64,000 nt of DNA, taken from positions 8,866,001 to 8,930,000 of the forward strand of contig NZ_CP023689.1 of the NCBI RefSeq assembly GCF_008704715.1, given 5' to 3'. Positions within the stretch are counted from its first letter, which is position 1. Every line of letters starts with the position of its first letter. Source of the DNA: Streptomyces chartreusis (lineage in GTDB: Bacteria; Actinomycetota; Actinomycetes; Streptomycetales; Streptomycetaceae). The notes below the pieces were generated by a model. The model was not told where the DNA came from, did no database searches, and saw only the letters and a list, made by a program, of their open reading frames with translations. The translations under genes were made by a program, and so were the position numbers. This document shows positions 8,144 to 16,602 of this stretch, in pieces.

Positions 8144-9484
8144 TCACAGCGCAGCGCTCACCTCGCCGATCGCCGTGTCCAGGATCGACAGGCCGAGGGC
8201 CAGTTCGTCCTCCGTCGCCGTGAGTGGGGGTGCGATGCGGAAGACGCCGCCCATGCCGGGGAGTTGGACGATGTTCATGTGCAGGCCGAGTTCGAGGCAG
8301 CGGCGGGTGACCTGGGCGCCCAGCTTGTCGGAGCTCTGCTTGGTCTCGCGGTCGACGACGAGTTCCAGGCCGGCGAGCAGCCCGCGGCCGCGGATGTCGC
8401 CGATGACCTCGTGGCGGGTGGCCATGTCCTCCAGGCCGGCGCGCAGGAAGGTGCCGAGGCTGCGGGCGCGCTCGTCCAGGCGGTCCCTGGTCAGTACGTC
8501 GAGGACGGTGTTGCCCACGGCGGCCACCAGCGGGTCGGAGACATGCGTGGTGAAGAAGAGGAAGCCGCGGTCGTACGCCTCCTGCTCGATCTCGGCGCTG
8601 GTGAGGACGGCCGCCAGCGGCAGGCCCGCGCCGAGGGTCTTGGAGAGGGTGAGGATGTCGGGGACCACGCCGTCCCGTTCGAAGGCGTACCAGGTGCCCG
8701 TGCGGCACAGACCGGTCTGGGCCTCGTCGAGGATCAGGAGCATGCCGCGCTCGCGGCACTTGCGCTGGAGGGCCGCGAAGTAGCCGGGCGGCGGTTCGAT
8801 GATGCCGCCGGAGCTGAGGATCGGTTCCACGAGGCAGGCGGCGAGGCTGCCGGTGGACTGGGCGTCGATGAGGTCGAAGGCGAAGTCCAGTTGGCGGCGC
8901 CAGTCGAGCTCACCGTCGGGCGTGGTGAAGTCGGGGCGGTAGGAGTTGGGGACGGGGATCGCGAAGTTGCCGGGGGCGGACGGGCCGTAACCCTTGCGGC
9001 CCGTGCTGTAGGTGGCGGACGCGGCGGCCTGGGTCATGCCGTGCCAGGACCGGGCGAACGACACGATCTCGTGCTTGCCGGTGACGAGCTTGGCCATCCG
9101 GATGGCGGCCTCGTTCGACTCGGCACCGGTGGTCAGGAGCAGCGCCTTGTCCAACGGCGCGGGCAGCGTCTCGGCGAGGCGCCGGGCCAGGTCGACGACG
9201 GGGCGGCTGAGCATGCCGCTGTAGAGGTGGTCGAGCGTGGCGACCTGGCGCTGGACGGTCTCCACGATCGCCGGGTGCGAGTGCCCGAGGATCGCGCTCA
9301 TCTGGCCGGACGTGAAGTCGAGGATCTTCCGGCCGTCCTCGCTGTACACGAAGCTGCCGGCGGCGCGCTCGATGATCTCGCGGGTGAACCCGCCGCCGTA
9401 GCGGACGAGGTGCCGGTCCGCATCGGACCAGAACGTGGACTCAGGGGCCGTAAGGACAGTGGATGTCGGGGTCTCAGCAGCCAT
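8144..9484 (-). CDS. dgdA: 2,2-dialkylglycine decarboxylase (pyruvate-dependent), class III aminotransferase fold
   Basis: 446 aa PLP enzyme, by recollection very close to the Burkholderia DgdA sequence throughout: LVRYGGGFTREIIERAAGSF, DFTSGQMSAILGHSHPAIVE, LLTTGAESNEAAIRMAKLVT, SFARSWHGMTQAAASATYS, EPILSSGGIIEPP, LILDEAQTGLCRTGT, LTLSKTLGAGLPLAAVLT (PLP lysine in SKTLG) and MNIVQLPGMGGVFRIAPPLT. It decarboxylates 2-aminoisobutyrate, isovaline or similar dialkyl amino acids with transamination of pyruvate. It is divergent from a LysR gene, the same arrangement as dgdA-dgdR. The ATG at 9484 has GGAG close upstream. Another class III aminotransferase specificity is less likely. Confidence 0.85.
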   Translation of the reverse strand: MAAETPTSTVLTAPESTFWSDADRHLVRYGGGFTREIIERAAGSFVYSEDGRKILDFTSGQMSAILGHSHPAIVETVQRQVATLDHLYSGMLSRPVVDLARRLAETLPAPLDKALLLTTGAESNEAAIRMAKLVTGKHEIVSFARSWHGMTQAAASATYSTGRKGYGPSAPGNFAIPVPNSYRPDFTTPDGELDWRRQLDFAFDLIDAQSTGSLAACLVEPILSSGGIIEPPPGYFAALQRKCRERGMLLILDEAQTGLCRTGTWYAFERDGVVPDILTLSKTLGAGLPLAAVLTSAEIEQEAYDRGFLFFTTHVSDPLVAAVGNTVLDVLTRDRLDERARSLGTFLRAGLEDMATRHEVIGDIRGRGLLAGLELVVDRETKQSSDKLGAQVTRRCLELGLHMNIVQLPGMGGVFRIAPPLTATEDELALGLSILDTAIGEVSAAL

Positions 9485-9529
9485 GACTCCGACGGTAGGA
9501 CCGCGGCGAGCGCCACGTCCATCACACAA

Positions 9530-9550
9530 TTCCGGCTGTGCTGTTCGGAA
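9530..9550. promoter_or_regulatory. Candidate LysR operator between dgdA and its regulator
   Basis: TTCCG at 9530-9534 and CGGAA at 9546-9550 form an inverted repeat with an 11-nt spacer, fitting the T-N11-A pattern of LysR-type sites. It lies in the 90-bp divergent promoter region. The repeat is short, so this is an inference from position. Confidence 0.35.
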
Positions 9551-9574
9551 AAGCCGTACAACAATGGGGCGGTG

Positions 9575-10471
9575 ATGAATCCCTGGAGGCTGAGGCTGCT
9601 GACTCAGCTGGACACGCTGGGTACGGTCCGGGCGGTGGCCCAGGCCGCCAATCTGAGCCCGTCGAGTGTGTCGCAGCAGCTCGCCGTGCTCGAGACCGAG
9701 ACGGGCACTCAGCTGCTGGAACGCACGGGGCGCCGGGTACGGCTGACCTCGGCCGGGCTGATCCTGGCGCGGCGCGCGCGGGCCATCCTCGATCACATGG
9801 ACACCGTGGAGGCGGAGCTGCGCGGGTTCGGTGAGGAGCCGTCGGGCCTGGTGCGGCTCGGGGCGTTCCAGAGCGTGGTGCACACGATGGCCGTACCGGC
9901 CGTGACACGCCTGTCCCGCGAGTATCCCCATCTCGACGTCCAGCTCCTGGAGTTGGAGCCGCACGAGAGTGTGCCGGCGTTGCGGGTCGGCGACGCGGAC
10001 CTCGTGATCACGACCACGGACTTCGCCGAACTGCCGCTCGGCCCGGACCTCGACCTCCTGCCGCTGGCGACGGATCCGATCCTGCTGGTGCTGCCGCCCG
10101 AGCACCCGGCCGCCGGGCGCGAGCCCGCGGACCTCACCGCGTTCGCCGAAGAACCATGGGCCTTCGACATCCCCCAGTCGTACATGGCGAATCTCGCGCT
10201 GCGGCTGTGCCGACAGGCGCGGTTCGAGCCCCGTGTGGTCGCCCGTTTCAGCAACTACATGCTGACCTTGGAGCTTGTCGAGGCCGGCCATGCGGTCGCA
10301 CTGCTGCCGGGCCTGGCTGTCGACGCCGGCCGCTTTCGCGTCGTCACGCGGGAGCTGACCAGCCCGGTGACCCGTACGATCACGGCCGCGATCCGCAGGG
10401 GTGTGCCGCCTCGCGCGGCGGTGCGTGTGGTGCTCGACGCGCTGCGTCCGCCCGCGGCCGGGGACGTGTGA
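9575..10471 (+). CDS. LysR family transcriptional regulator (DgdR-like)
   Basis: 298 aa. N-terminal HTH at residues ~1-60: MNPWRLRLLTQLDTLGTVRA, then AQAANLSPSSVSQQLAVLET and RLTSAGLILARRARAIL. The effector domain follows (LVRLGAFQSVVHTMAVPAV to ...MLTLELVEAGHAVALLPGLA). The ATG at 9575 directly precedes the conserved N-terminus. It diverges from the dialkylglycine decarboxylase gene and probably controls it in response to substrate. A terminator-like hairpin follows at 10539. The region 10472-10719 downstream has no gene. Confidence 0.85.
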   Translation: MNPWRLRLLTQLDTLGTVRAVAQAANLSPSSVSQQLAVLETETGTQLLERTGRRVRLTSAGLILARRARAILDHMDTVEAELRGFGEEPSGLVRLGAFQSVVHTMAVPAVTRLSREYPHLDVQLLELEPHESVPALRVGDADLVITTTDFAELPLGPDLDLLPLATDPILLVLPPEHPAAGREPADLTAFAEEPWAFDIPQSYMANLALRLCRQARFEPRVVARFSNYMLTLELVEAGHAVALLPGLAVDAGRFRVVTRELTSPVTRTITAAIRRGVPPRAAVRVVLDALRPPAAGDV

Positions 10472-10538
10472 TCAGCGGTACGCATCGGCTGAGGCCGCCG
10501 ACCACACTCGACCCTGCAGTCGGGAAGGCGGGGATGAG

Positions 10539-10573
10539 GGCCCCGTCGCGACGGGGGATTCCGCGACGGGGCC
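10539..10573 (+). terminator. Hairpin downstream of the LysR gene
   Basis: GGCCCCGTCGCG at 10539-10550 pairs perfectly with CGCGACGGGGCC at 10562-10573 across an 11-nt loop. It lies 68 nt after the LysR stop and before kcsA. There is no T tract, as is usual in high-GC actinobacteria. Confidence 0.6.
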
Positions 10574-10719
10574 TGGTTCGAGTCTCGCAGGGGTGCGTCG
10601 GTGTCCACAGTGGAGTTTCTTCCACCATTCGTAGATCTCGGAGTGCGTGGCCGCTGTTCGGGTCGTGGTTCTGACTCGCGCGGCGCGTACGCGCGGGGTC
10701 GGCCTGGGTGTGGCGCAGG

Positions 10720-11205
10720 ATGCCGGGTATGGTTCCCGGTTTCCTTGCCCGGGCGGTCGACCTGCTGTTGGGCCGTCAGGGGCGTTCGCTGCATTTCAAG
10801 GCGGCCGGAGCCGCGACGGTCGTCCTCCTGTTCGTGGTGCTGGTGGGTTCGGGCCTCGTGGTGGCGGCCGAGCGCGGAGCGCCCGGGGCGAAGCTGACCT
10901 CGTATCCGCTTGCGTTGTGGTGGTCGGTGGAGACCGCCACGACGGTCGGGTACGGCGACTTCTATCCGGTGACTGTGTGGGGACGGCTGATCGCCGTCGT
11001 GGTGATGGTCGTCGGGATCACGGCCTATGGCATGGTCACCGCTGCTCTTGCCACCTGGTTCGTGGGACGGGACCAGGAACGCCGGCACCACCGCCTGCAT
11101 CAGGCCGAGCAGGCGGTGGAGCAGACGTACGAGGAAATGACACACGCCGTGCACGAGCGTTTCGATCGCATCGAGCGAATGCTCGAGGGCGGCAGGACGC
11201 AGTGA
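10720..11205 (+). CDS. kcsA: KcsA-type pH-gated potassium channel
   Basis: 161 aa, essentially the length of KcsA (160). The N-terminal amphipathic helix MPGMVPGFLARAVDLLLGRQ is followed by TM1, the turret ERGAPGAKL, the pore helix YPLALWWSVE, the selectivity filter TATTVGYGDFYPVT, TM2 with the gate region around VTAALATWFVGRDQERR, and a C-terminal helix HERFDRIERML that forms the cytoplasmic bundle. All landmarks of the S. lividans channel are present with conservative changes. The ATG at 10720 matches the known start of KcsA; ATG 10729 is an internal alternative. Tetrameric plasma-membrane K+ channel. Monocistronic. Confidence 0.93.
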   Translation: MPGMVPGFLARAVDLLLGRQGRSLHFKAAGAATVVLLFVVLVGSGLVVAAERGAPGAKLTSYPLALWWSVETATTVGYGDFYPVTVWGRLIAVVVMVVGITAYGMVTAALATWFVGRDQERRHHRLHQAEQAVEQTYEEMTHAVHERFDRIERMLEGGRTQ

Positions 11206-11245
11206 CGGTGTTCGTGCTCATGATCCTGGCCCGGGTCCGGGCCGG

Positions 11246-11821
11246 TCACCGCCTCGGGCCCACCACCGCGTAGGCGGCCGTTCCGGCGGCGCCGAGTGCC
11301 AGGGCCGTCCACGTTCCCACCGCCGTGCCGGGCGGCAGCAGCATCCAAGTCGCCACCTGCATCGGCGCACTCGTCGCGGGCGGCGCGAAGAACGAGAACG
11401 CCAGCCAGGTGAACGGCAGCGTCCACGCGTACTGGCCGCCCGCCACAGCCGCGCCCAGGGCTGCCAGGCCCATCAGGCCCGCGCTGTCCCGCACGATGAA
11501 CGCGGCGGGGGCCATGTCCTCGCCCAGCGTCTGCACGGCCAGCAGCACTACACCGACGATCGCTGCGGCGAGCAGCACATGGGCCGCCCTGCGGGGCGCC
11601 CAGCGGATCGCGGCCGTCCGGTCCAGGTCGGCGTCCTGGCCGCTGAGCCCGATCGAGGCCGCCATCGCCCCCGTGGCGAGGACGAGCACGGGCAGTCGGG
11701 GATCGGCGGACCCCTCGCCGGCGCCCGGGGCGAGGGCCCACACCGTCACCGCGCTGATCAGCACCGCGGCGAGCGACGCGGGGGCCTGGCGCGAACGCGC
11801 GTACAGCGTCAGCCATCTCAC
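11246..11821 (-). CDS. Membrane protein of the sigma/ABC operon
   Basis: 191 aa with about six hydrophobic segments (LAAVLISAVTVWALAPG, LPVLVLATGAMAASIGLSG, AAHVLLAAAIVGVVLLAVQT, AGLMGLAALGAAVAGGQYAW, ATWMLLPPGTAVGTWTALAL). It has no catalytic motif. The GTG at 11821 overlaps the stop of the preceding permease gene (GTGA), so it is translationally coupled as the last gene of a five-gene operon. It is probably a second membrane subunit of the ABC-type complex encoded upstream. The frame extends upstream of 11821 but there overlaps the neighbouring gene. Confidence 0.75.
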   Translation of the reverse strand: MRWLTLYARSRQAPASLAAVLISAVTVWALAPGAGEGSADPRLPVLVLATGAMAASIGLSGQDADLDRTAAIRWAPRRAAHVLLAAAIVGVVLLAVQTLGEDMAPAAFIVRDSAGLMGLAALGAAVAGGQYAWTLPFTWLAFSFFAPPATSAPMQVATWMLLPPGTAVGTWTALALGAAGTAAYAVVGPRR

Positions 11822-13212
11822 CTGGACGCACCACCGGACAGGACATCGAAGGCATCGCCGCCCTTGCAGGAGACCGCGGCGGTGTGCATCGCGTCGATGC
11901 GTGCGCGCTGTTCGGCCCGGGGGAGTGCCTTGAGCTTCTTCCACACCGGGCGGGCCAGGGCGATCTGGTCGGCCGCGGAGTGGGGGGAGCCGACGAGCGG
12001 CTTCAGGTCGCCCACGATCCAGCTCGCAGCGATGCTCTGTGCGGCGGCGTCATTGAGCGTGCCGCTCCAGCCGACGAAGGAGCACCCCGGCACCATGCCC
12101 TGAGCGATCACCGCCCGGGTCAGGTCCTCGCCCTTCGCGGCGTCGATGATGCCGTCGTCAAAGCTGAAGAGAACCGTTTCGCGGGACCACCGGGGAGTGG
12201 CTCCGTGCGGCAGCACGGTCGTGTTCTCCCGGATCGAGGTCGGCGCCCCGTCGCCCAGGGCGCCGTGCAGCAGACGTAGTGCCTTGTTGCCCGGACCCGC
12301 CAGGTCGGCCAGTCGTGACTGGTGTGTCCTCGTCACACACACATGGCCGTCGCACACCAACTCCGCTGCGGTTGTGTCTACGACATACATGTGGCGTGGG
12401 TCGGAGGGGAGGACGAGCAGGGCGATCACCGCTCCCGCCATGACGGGCGTAAGGGCGATCAGGCGGGTGCGGACGGTCGCGGCGACCAGGAGCGCGAAGC
12501 CGGTCGCGGCCATGCCGAGCAGCCAGATCGTCTGTCCGATGTGGACGGAAGTGGAGAGCGTCAGGAGTGCGTTGCGTACCTCTTCCACCGTCGGTGAGAG
12601 CAGCGAGATCCGGTTCGGCTCCGTGCTCGGGAACCCTGTCGCCGAGTCCGTCTGAGTCCGGCCCAGCGACGAGTGCATGAGAACCGTGAACACGAAGGCG
12701 GCCATGGCCAGTGAGGGCGGGGTGAGCACCGACGGCAGAGCTCGCCCCGCTCCCATGCCCAGCACGGCTCCCGCGATCAGGAAGAGGCCACCCACCAGTG
12801 AGATCGGCAGCCAACCGAGGTGTGTGTACTCGGTGTTGGCGATCACCTGGACCCCACCCACGAGGACCAGCAGCCCAAAGGCCGATGCCAGTGTGAGTGC
12901 CGTCGTGCCCGCCAGCGCGGCCGCGCGGTGCCGGGCGGGGCGCGGTGTGCTCGTGAGCAGCTCGGACATCTTCGAGCGGTGGTCACGCGGGCCCTGTAGC
13001 GCGCCGAGCCCCACGGCGACCGGCCACAGGTAGAACAGCAGGGCGCGGGTCCACATGGCCATCGGCGTCCACTGGGCCGTCCACGCCGTGGTGCCCCTCC
13101 ACCACGCGGCGTTCAGGAGGTACAGGAAGCCGAGCGCCGTCGTCAGGACCACCGCGCCGGCCCATGGAGCGACGGAACGCTTCAGTTCGATGCGCAGGAT
13201 GCGGGCGTTCAC
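11818..13212 (-). CDS. ABC-transporter permease-like membrane protein with extracytoplasmic C-terminal domain
   Basis: 464 aa. Roughly six membrane segments in residues ~15-290 (WAGAVVLTTALGFLYLLNAA ... LLVAATVRTRLIALTPVMAG). A hydrophilic C-terminal domain of ~170 residues follows, with cysteines in LVCDGHVCVTRT and later in VPGCSF and VSCKGG, suggesting an oxidised extracellular domain. The GTG at 13212 overlaps the stop of the ATP-binding gene (GTGA). The layout resembles permeases of ABC-2/antibiotic-efflux systems, but the exported substrate is unknown. Co-encoded with sigma factor, anti-sigma-like protein and ATPase. Confidence 0.75.
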   Translation of the reverse strand: MNARILRIELKRSVAPWAGAVVLTTALGFLYLLNAAWWRGTTAWTAQWTPMAMWTRALLFYLWPVAVGLGALQGPRDHRSKMSELLTSTPRPARHRAAALAGTTALTLASAFGLLVLVGGVQVIANTEYTHLGWLPISLVGGLFLIAGAVLGMGAGRALPSVLTPPSLAMAAFVFTVLMHSSLGRTQTDSATGFPSTEPNRISLLSPTVEEVRNALLTLSTSVHIGQTIWLLGMAATGFALLVAATVRTRLIALTPVMAGAVIALLVLPSDPRHMYVVDTTAAELVCDGHVCVTRTHQSRLADLAGPGNKALRLLHGALGDGAPTSIRENTTVLPHGATPRWSRETVLFSFDDGIIDAAKGEDLTRAVIAQGMVPGCSFVGWSGTLNDAAAQSIAASWIVGDLKPLVGSPHSAADQIALARPVWKKLKALPRAEQRARIDAMHTAAVSCKGGDAFDVLSGGASR

Positions 13213-14018
13213 CAGGAGCCCCTTCCCTGCTGGGGGTTGAGCAGCATGGCCGAGTAGCCGCGCTCCAGCGGGGTGTCGCCCTCGTGCTCCGGGCCGCCCA
13301 CCGAGGCCAGTTCGTCCGGCGGGCCCTGGAAGACCAGCCGGCCCTCGGCGAAGAGCACCACGTCGGTGCACGCGGCGGCCACGTCCTCCACCAGATGGGT
13401 CGAGACGACCACGCAGGTGTCCGTGCCCAACTCCTGGAGCAGCTCGCGGAAACGCAGCCGCTGGGCCGGGTCGAGGCCCACCGTCGGTTCGTCCAGCAGG
13501 AGGACCGTCGGGTCGTTGACGATGGCCTGGGCGATGCCGACCCGCCGGACCATGCCGCCCGACAGGGCCTTCATCCTCTCGTCGGCGCGGTCCGCCATCC
13601 CCACCCGCTCCACGGCCCGCTGCACCGCCGCCGGGATGTCCGCCTTAGGAACCTCCTTCAGCCAGGCCATGTACTCGACGAACTCGCGCACCGTGAAGCG
13701 CTTGTAGTAGCCGAACTCCTGGGGCAGATAACCGATTCGACGGCGCAGCGTACGATGCTCGCCCCTGCCGCTCACGGACTCGCCGAGCATCTCCAGGGTG
13801 CCCTCGGTGGGGCGCAGCACGGTGGCCAGCGTCCGGATGAGGGTGGTCTTGCCGGCACCGTTGGGGCCGAGCAGTCCGTGGACGCCGGTGCCCAGCGCGA
13901 GGTCGAGGCCGTCGACGGCCATCCGGTTCCTGCCGACCCTGACCTTCAGCCCGGTGGCCTGGATCTCCCAGGCGTAGGCCGTCGGTGCGATGTCGGCCGC
14001 GCTCACCGCGGACGTCAT
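13209..14018 (-). CDS. ABC transporter ATP-binding protein
   Basis: 269 aa with all nucleotide-binding landmarks: Walker A GLLGPNGAGKTTLIRTLAT, Q-loop YLPQEFGYYKRFTVREF, signature LSGGMVRRVGIAQA, Walker B TVLLLDEPTVGLDP and the switch histidine in VVVSTHLVEDVA. It pairs with the two membrane proteins downstream. ATG 14018 has an AAGGA site upstream. An ATG at 14042 would overlap the stop of the upstream gene by 4 nt, matching the coupling used at the other junctions and adding eight residues; either is possible. Transports or translocates an unknown substrate. Confidence 0.85.
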   Translation of the reverse strand: MTSAVSAADIAPTAYAWEIQATGLKVRVGRNRMAVDGLDLALGTGVHGLLGPNGAGKTTLIRTLATVLRPTEGTLEMLGESVSGRGEHRTLRRRIGYLPQEFGYYKRFTVREFVEYMAWLKEVPKADIPAAVQRAVERVGMADRADERMKALSGGMVRRVGIAQAIVNDPTVLLLDEPTVGLDPAQRLRFRELLQELGTDTCVVVSTHLVEDVAAACTDVVLFAEGRLVFQGPPDELASVGGPEHEGDTPLERGYSAMLLNPQQGRGSW

Positions 14019-14038
14019 GTGGTGTTCCTTTCCAATGG

Positions 14039-14863
14039 TCATCGATGGGCTCGCAGTACGGAATAGGAACCTCTGCGGGCGATCACGACAGCGATGCCGA
14101 GCGCGAGGATCAGCCCCCATGCGGGCAGGCCATTGGTCTGCAGGGCGAAGGTCGTCCGGCTGGTGGCCAGGGTCGGTGCCACGACGACGGCGGCCCACAC
14201 ACCCGCCAGTACAACGGCGGCGCGGGTCACGCCCACGACACTGCCGAGCGCCAGCGTCGTCGCGGTGAAGGCCAGACAGGGCAGCAGCCACTGCGCCAGC
14301 ATCACCCCGGTCACCCATCCGCCCAACAGCAGCGCGGGTACGACCACTCCGAGCACGGAGGCGGTGCGCCGCAGCACCAGATAGAGCCCGGCCCTCGGCA
14401 CCGAGGCCGTCAGTTCGTACGCCGGATCCAGCCCGCGCGACCAGGACGCCGCGACGCCGAGGACCGGCAGGACCGGCGCGAACAGCAGCACCAGCGACAC
14501 CTGGCCGGAGTCGGTGCCGGTGCCGACCAGATCGAGCAGCAGGGCCAGCAGCGTCACGCCCACGACCATCGCCAGCCACGGCACCATCGTGGGCGTCATC
14601 CACCTCGCCAGCCGCGCCGACCAGCGCCGCCTGCGCGGCATCGTGGCGGTCACCGCCAACTGGGGTTCCAGGCCGGACCACACGGCGTCGACCAGCGATG
14701 CGACCGCGGGCGTCTCGGTCCCGACGACCGCCGACAGCCGGTCGCGGCACACCCGGCACGCCTCCAGATGGGCCTCCACGGCCCACACCTCGTCGGCCGG
14801 GAGACTCGTATCGCCGCGCGCGTAACCTTCGATGATCCGCGTCGACGCATGTTCCACGCTCAT
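14039..14863 (-). CDS. Zinc-finger anti-sigma-like N-terminus fused to a six-helix membrane domain
   Basis: 274 aa. Residues ~1-70 carry a ZAS-type motif, VEAHLEACRVCRDRL (H-x3-C-x2-C), typical of anti-sigma factors. The rest holds about six hydrophobic helices (MVPWLAMVVGVTLLALLLDL, VSLVLLFAPVLPVLGVAA, LGVVVPALLLGGWVTGVML, TRAAVVLAGVWAAVVVAPTL, WGLILALGIAVVIARRG), more than the single anchor of a classic anti-sigma factor. It follows the sigma gene with an ATGA overlap and precedes the ABC ATPase. I infer that it tethers the sigma factor to the transporter complex and acts as sensor. Confidence 0.75.
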   Translation of the reverse strand: MSVEHASTRIIEGYARGDTSLPADEVWAVEAHLEACRVCRDRLSAVVGTETPAVASLVDAVWSGLEPQLAVTATMPRRRRWSARLARWMTPTMVPWLAMVVGVTLLALLLDLVGTGTDSGQVSLVLLFAPVLPVLGVAASWSRGLDPAYELTASVPRAGLYLVLRRTASVLGVVVPALLLGGWVTGVMLAQWLLPCLAFTATTLALGSVVGVTRAAVVLAGVWAAVVVAPTLATSRTTFALQTNGLPAWGLILALGIAVVIARRGSYSVLRAHR

Positions 14864-15420
14864 GCCAGCGCCCTCCGCATCGCGCTCCGGGCCCGGCGCG
14901 CACGGGTCTTGACCGTGCCTTCGGGCAGCCCGAGCAGGACCGCGGTCTCCCGGACCGACAACCCGTCGAGCACCATGGCCTGCAGTACCTGTCTCAACTC
15001 CGGGGCGAGGCACCGCAGCGCGTCCCCGACATCACCGCCGACGGCCGAGGCGAGCGCCTCCTCCTCGGCGGCGGGCGCCGCGTCGGGCGGAGCGGCGGCC
15101 GGCGGCGGCTCCGCGTGGTGGGCCCTGCGCCGGAACGCGTCGACGAGACGGCGCGCCGCGATCGTCCACAGCCAACCGGTGGCCGTCCCGCCGACCGCGG
15201 CCCCGGCGAACGCGCCCGCCGCCCGCCACACCGCCAAGTAGGTCTCCTGCATGACCTCGGCGACGATCTGCTCGTCCCCGCACCGGCGGCGCAACCGCAC
15301 CGCCAGCCACGGCGACGTACGCCGGTACAACTCCTCGAACGCGGCACGATCGCCTCTTGCCACCAGACGGACGAGACGCTCCTCGTCCAGCTCGTGCAGC
15401 GTTGCTCTGACTGATCTCAC
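14860..15420 (-). CDS. RNA polymerase sigma factor, ECF/sigma-70 family
   Basis: 186 aa from the GTG at 15420. Region 2: LVARGDRAAFEELYRR, then AEVMQETYLAVWRAAG and GWLWTIAARRLVDAFRR. After a Pro/Ala linker, region 4: LAPELRQVLQAMVLDGLSVR, then ETAVLLGLPEGTVKTRARRA. It is the first gene of a five-gene operon in which every junction overlaps or nearly overlaps, so the downstream zinc-finger protein is its likely anti-sigma factor. It probably autoregulates the operon. A longer start to 15477 exists but lacks protein character. Confidence 0.85.
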   Translation of the reverse strand: MRSVRATLHELDEERLVRLVARGDRAAFEELYRRTSPWLAVRLRRRCGDEQIVAEVMQETYLAVWRAAGAFAGAAVGGTATGWLWTIAARRLVDAFRRRAHHAEPPPAAAPPDAAPAAEEEALASAVGGDVGDALRCLAPELRQVLQAMVLDGLSVRETAVLLGLPEGTVKTRARRARSAMRRALA

Positions 15421-15527
15421 ACCCGCTAGACGCCCGGGCCGCGCCGCAGGTTTTCCCCTCGACGTGATCCGCGCCACACCTCCATGGCAAGGTCGCCGGG
15501 GAGCCGTCCCTCAGGGTCGGTCCAGGC

Positions 15528-16577
15528 TCAGCCCCGGGCCACCGCGATGGCCCCCGCGAGCCGCTCACCGGCCTCGTAGATCATGTACGGGACGCCGCCG
15601 TCGGTGCCGAAGGCCGGCGCCGCGGCACGCCCGTTCTCCGGGGCCGCGCTGCGTGAGTTGTAGAAGACGCCCAGGTGGTTGCGCTTGCCGAAGTCGTTGC
15701 CGACCTCGGTGATCATGATGTCGCCGCCGCTTGCCTTGTCCTTGTTGTAGACGACGTAGGTGCTGTTGTCGCGGTGCAGGAGGTGCGGGCCGCCGACATT
15801 GACCGCGCCGACGTCGCCGTGCCGGATCAAGGGCTGCTGGTCGTAGCTCCAGTTGCGGCCGTCGGCGGACCAACCCCAGTGGATGTCACGGTGATCGGTG
15901 GTGTTGTTCAGCATGAAGACCATCACGTAGCGGGCGCCGCGCGAGGGCAGGTCGTGGCGGAAGACCCGGGCGTACGACGTCTCCGTGGTGCCCGCCGGGA
16001 GCATGGACGTCGACAGGACGACCTTGTCGTACGTGAAGTGGATCCCGTCGGCCGAGCGGGCGAGGCGGGTCGTGGTGTTCTCGCCGTGGAAGTACAGCCA
16101 GAACTCCTTGGCATCCTGGTTCCACAGCACATGTGGTGACGACACATGGCTGACGGAGTAGTGCGGTGACCACTTGTTGGCGACGATCGGGTTCGACGGG
16201 TACTCCGTGAACGGTCCGGCCAGCGAGTTGCCGTAGGCCAGACAGATTCCACCGGGTGCGTCGTGCGGCGCGTAGTACAGGTAGTAGCGGCCCAGGGGCG
16301 AGCTCAGCTTGTCGTAGACACCGCGCACGCAGGGGAAGATGATCTCGCCGGTGGGGTTGTACTTCAGCTGAGATGCCGTCAGGAGTGTGCGGACGTAGGT
16401 GTAGTCGGGGAAGCCGCCGGGCGCTGCGGCCGCGGGCTGGGCGCCCACGGACGTCCCGACCGCGAGGGCGGCTCCGGTGGCGGCGCCGGCCCGCAGGAAC
16501 AGGCGCCGGTCGAGGCGGTGTTCGGGCGTCCGGTCGAAGTGGTGCTCATGCGTCCGGTCGGGGTGGTGTTCAGGCAT
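15528..16577 (-). CDS. Tat-exported beta-propeller glycosidase-like protein (GH43-like)
   Basis: 349 aa. The N-terminus has three 8-residue units (PEHHPDRT, HEHHFDRT, PEHRLDRR), leading into a twin-arginine signal RRLFLRAGAATGAALAVGTS with an AAA cleavage region. The mature part has the repeated beta-strand pattern of five-bladed propellers: GRYYLYYAPHDAPGGICLAY, SSPHVLWNQDAKEFWLYFHG, RLARSADGIHFTYDKVVLST, HWGWSADGRNWSYDQQPLI, GVPYMIYEAGERLAG. I cannot assign catalytic residues or a substrate. It is the last gene of the LacI-FAD-hydantoinase-permease operon, 25 nt after the permease, suggesting extracellular processing of the same nutrient. Confidence 0.65.
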   Translation of the reverse strand: MPEHHPDRTHEHHFDRTPEHRLDRRLFLRAGAATGAALAVGTSVGAQPAAAAPGGFPDYTYVRTLLTASQLKYNPTGEIIFPCVRGVYDKLSSPLGRYYLYYAPHDAPGGICLAYGNSLAGPFTEYPSNPIVANKWSPHYSVSHVSSPHVLWNQDAKEFWLYFHGENTTTRLARSADGIHFTYDKVVLSTSMLPAGTTETSYARVFRHDLPSRGARYVMVFMLNNTTDHRDIHWGWSADGRNWSYDQQPLIRHGDVGAVNVGGPHLLHRDNSTYVVYNKDKASGGDIMITEVGNDFGKRNHLGVFYNSRSAAPENGRAAAPAFGTDGGVPYMIYEAGERLAGAIAVARG

Positions 16578-16602
16578 GGGTGGGCTCCAAGGGGAGGGAA
16601 GT

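Noticed and set aside
10500..10720. Short plus-strand frames between the LysR gene and kcsA
   Set aside because: No ribosome sites, no protein character, and they run across a terminator hairpin.
11224..11242. Hairpin GGCCCGG/CCGGGCC after kcsA as terminator
   Set aside because: The loop would be only 2 nt and the stem GC pairs are common in this genome; too weak to claim.
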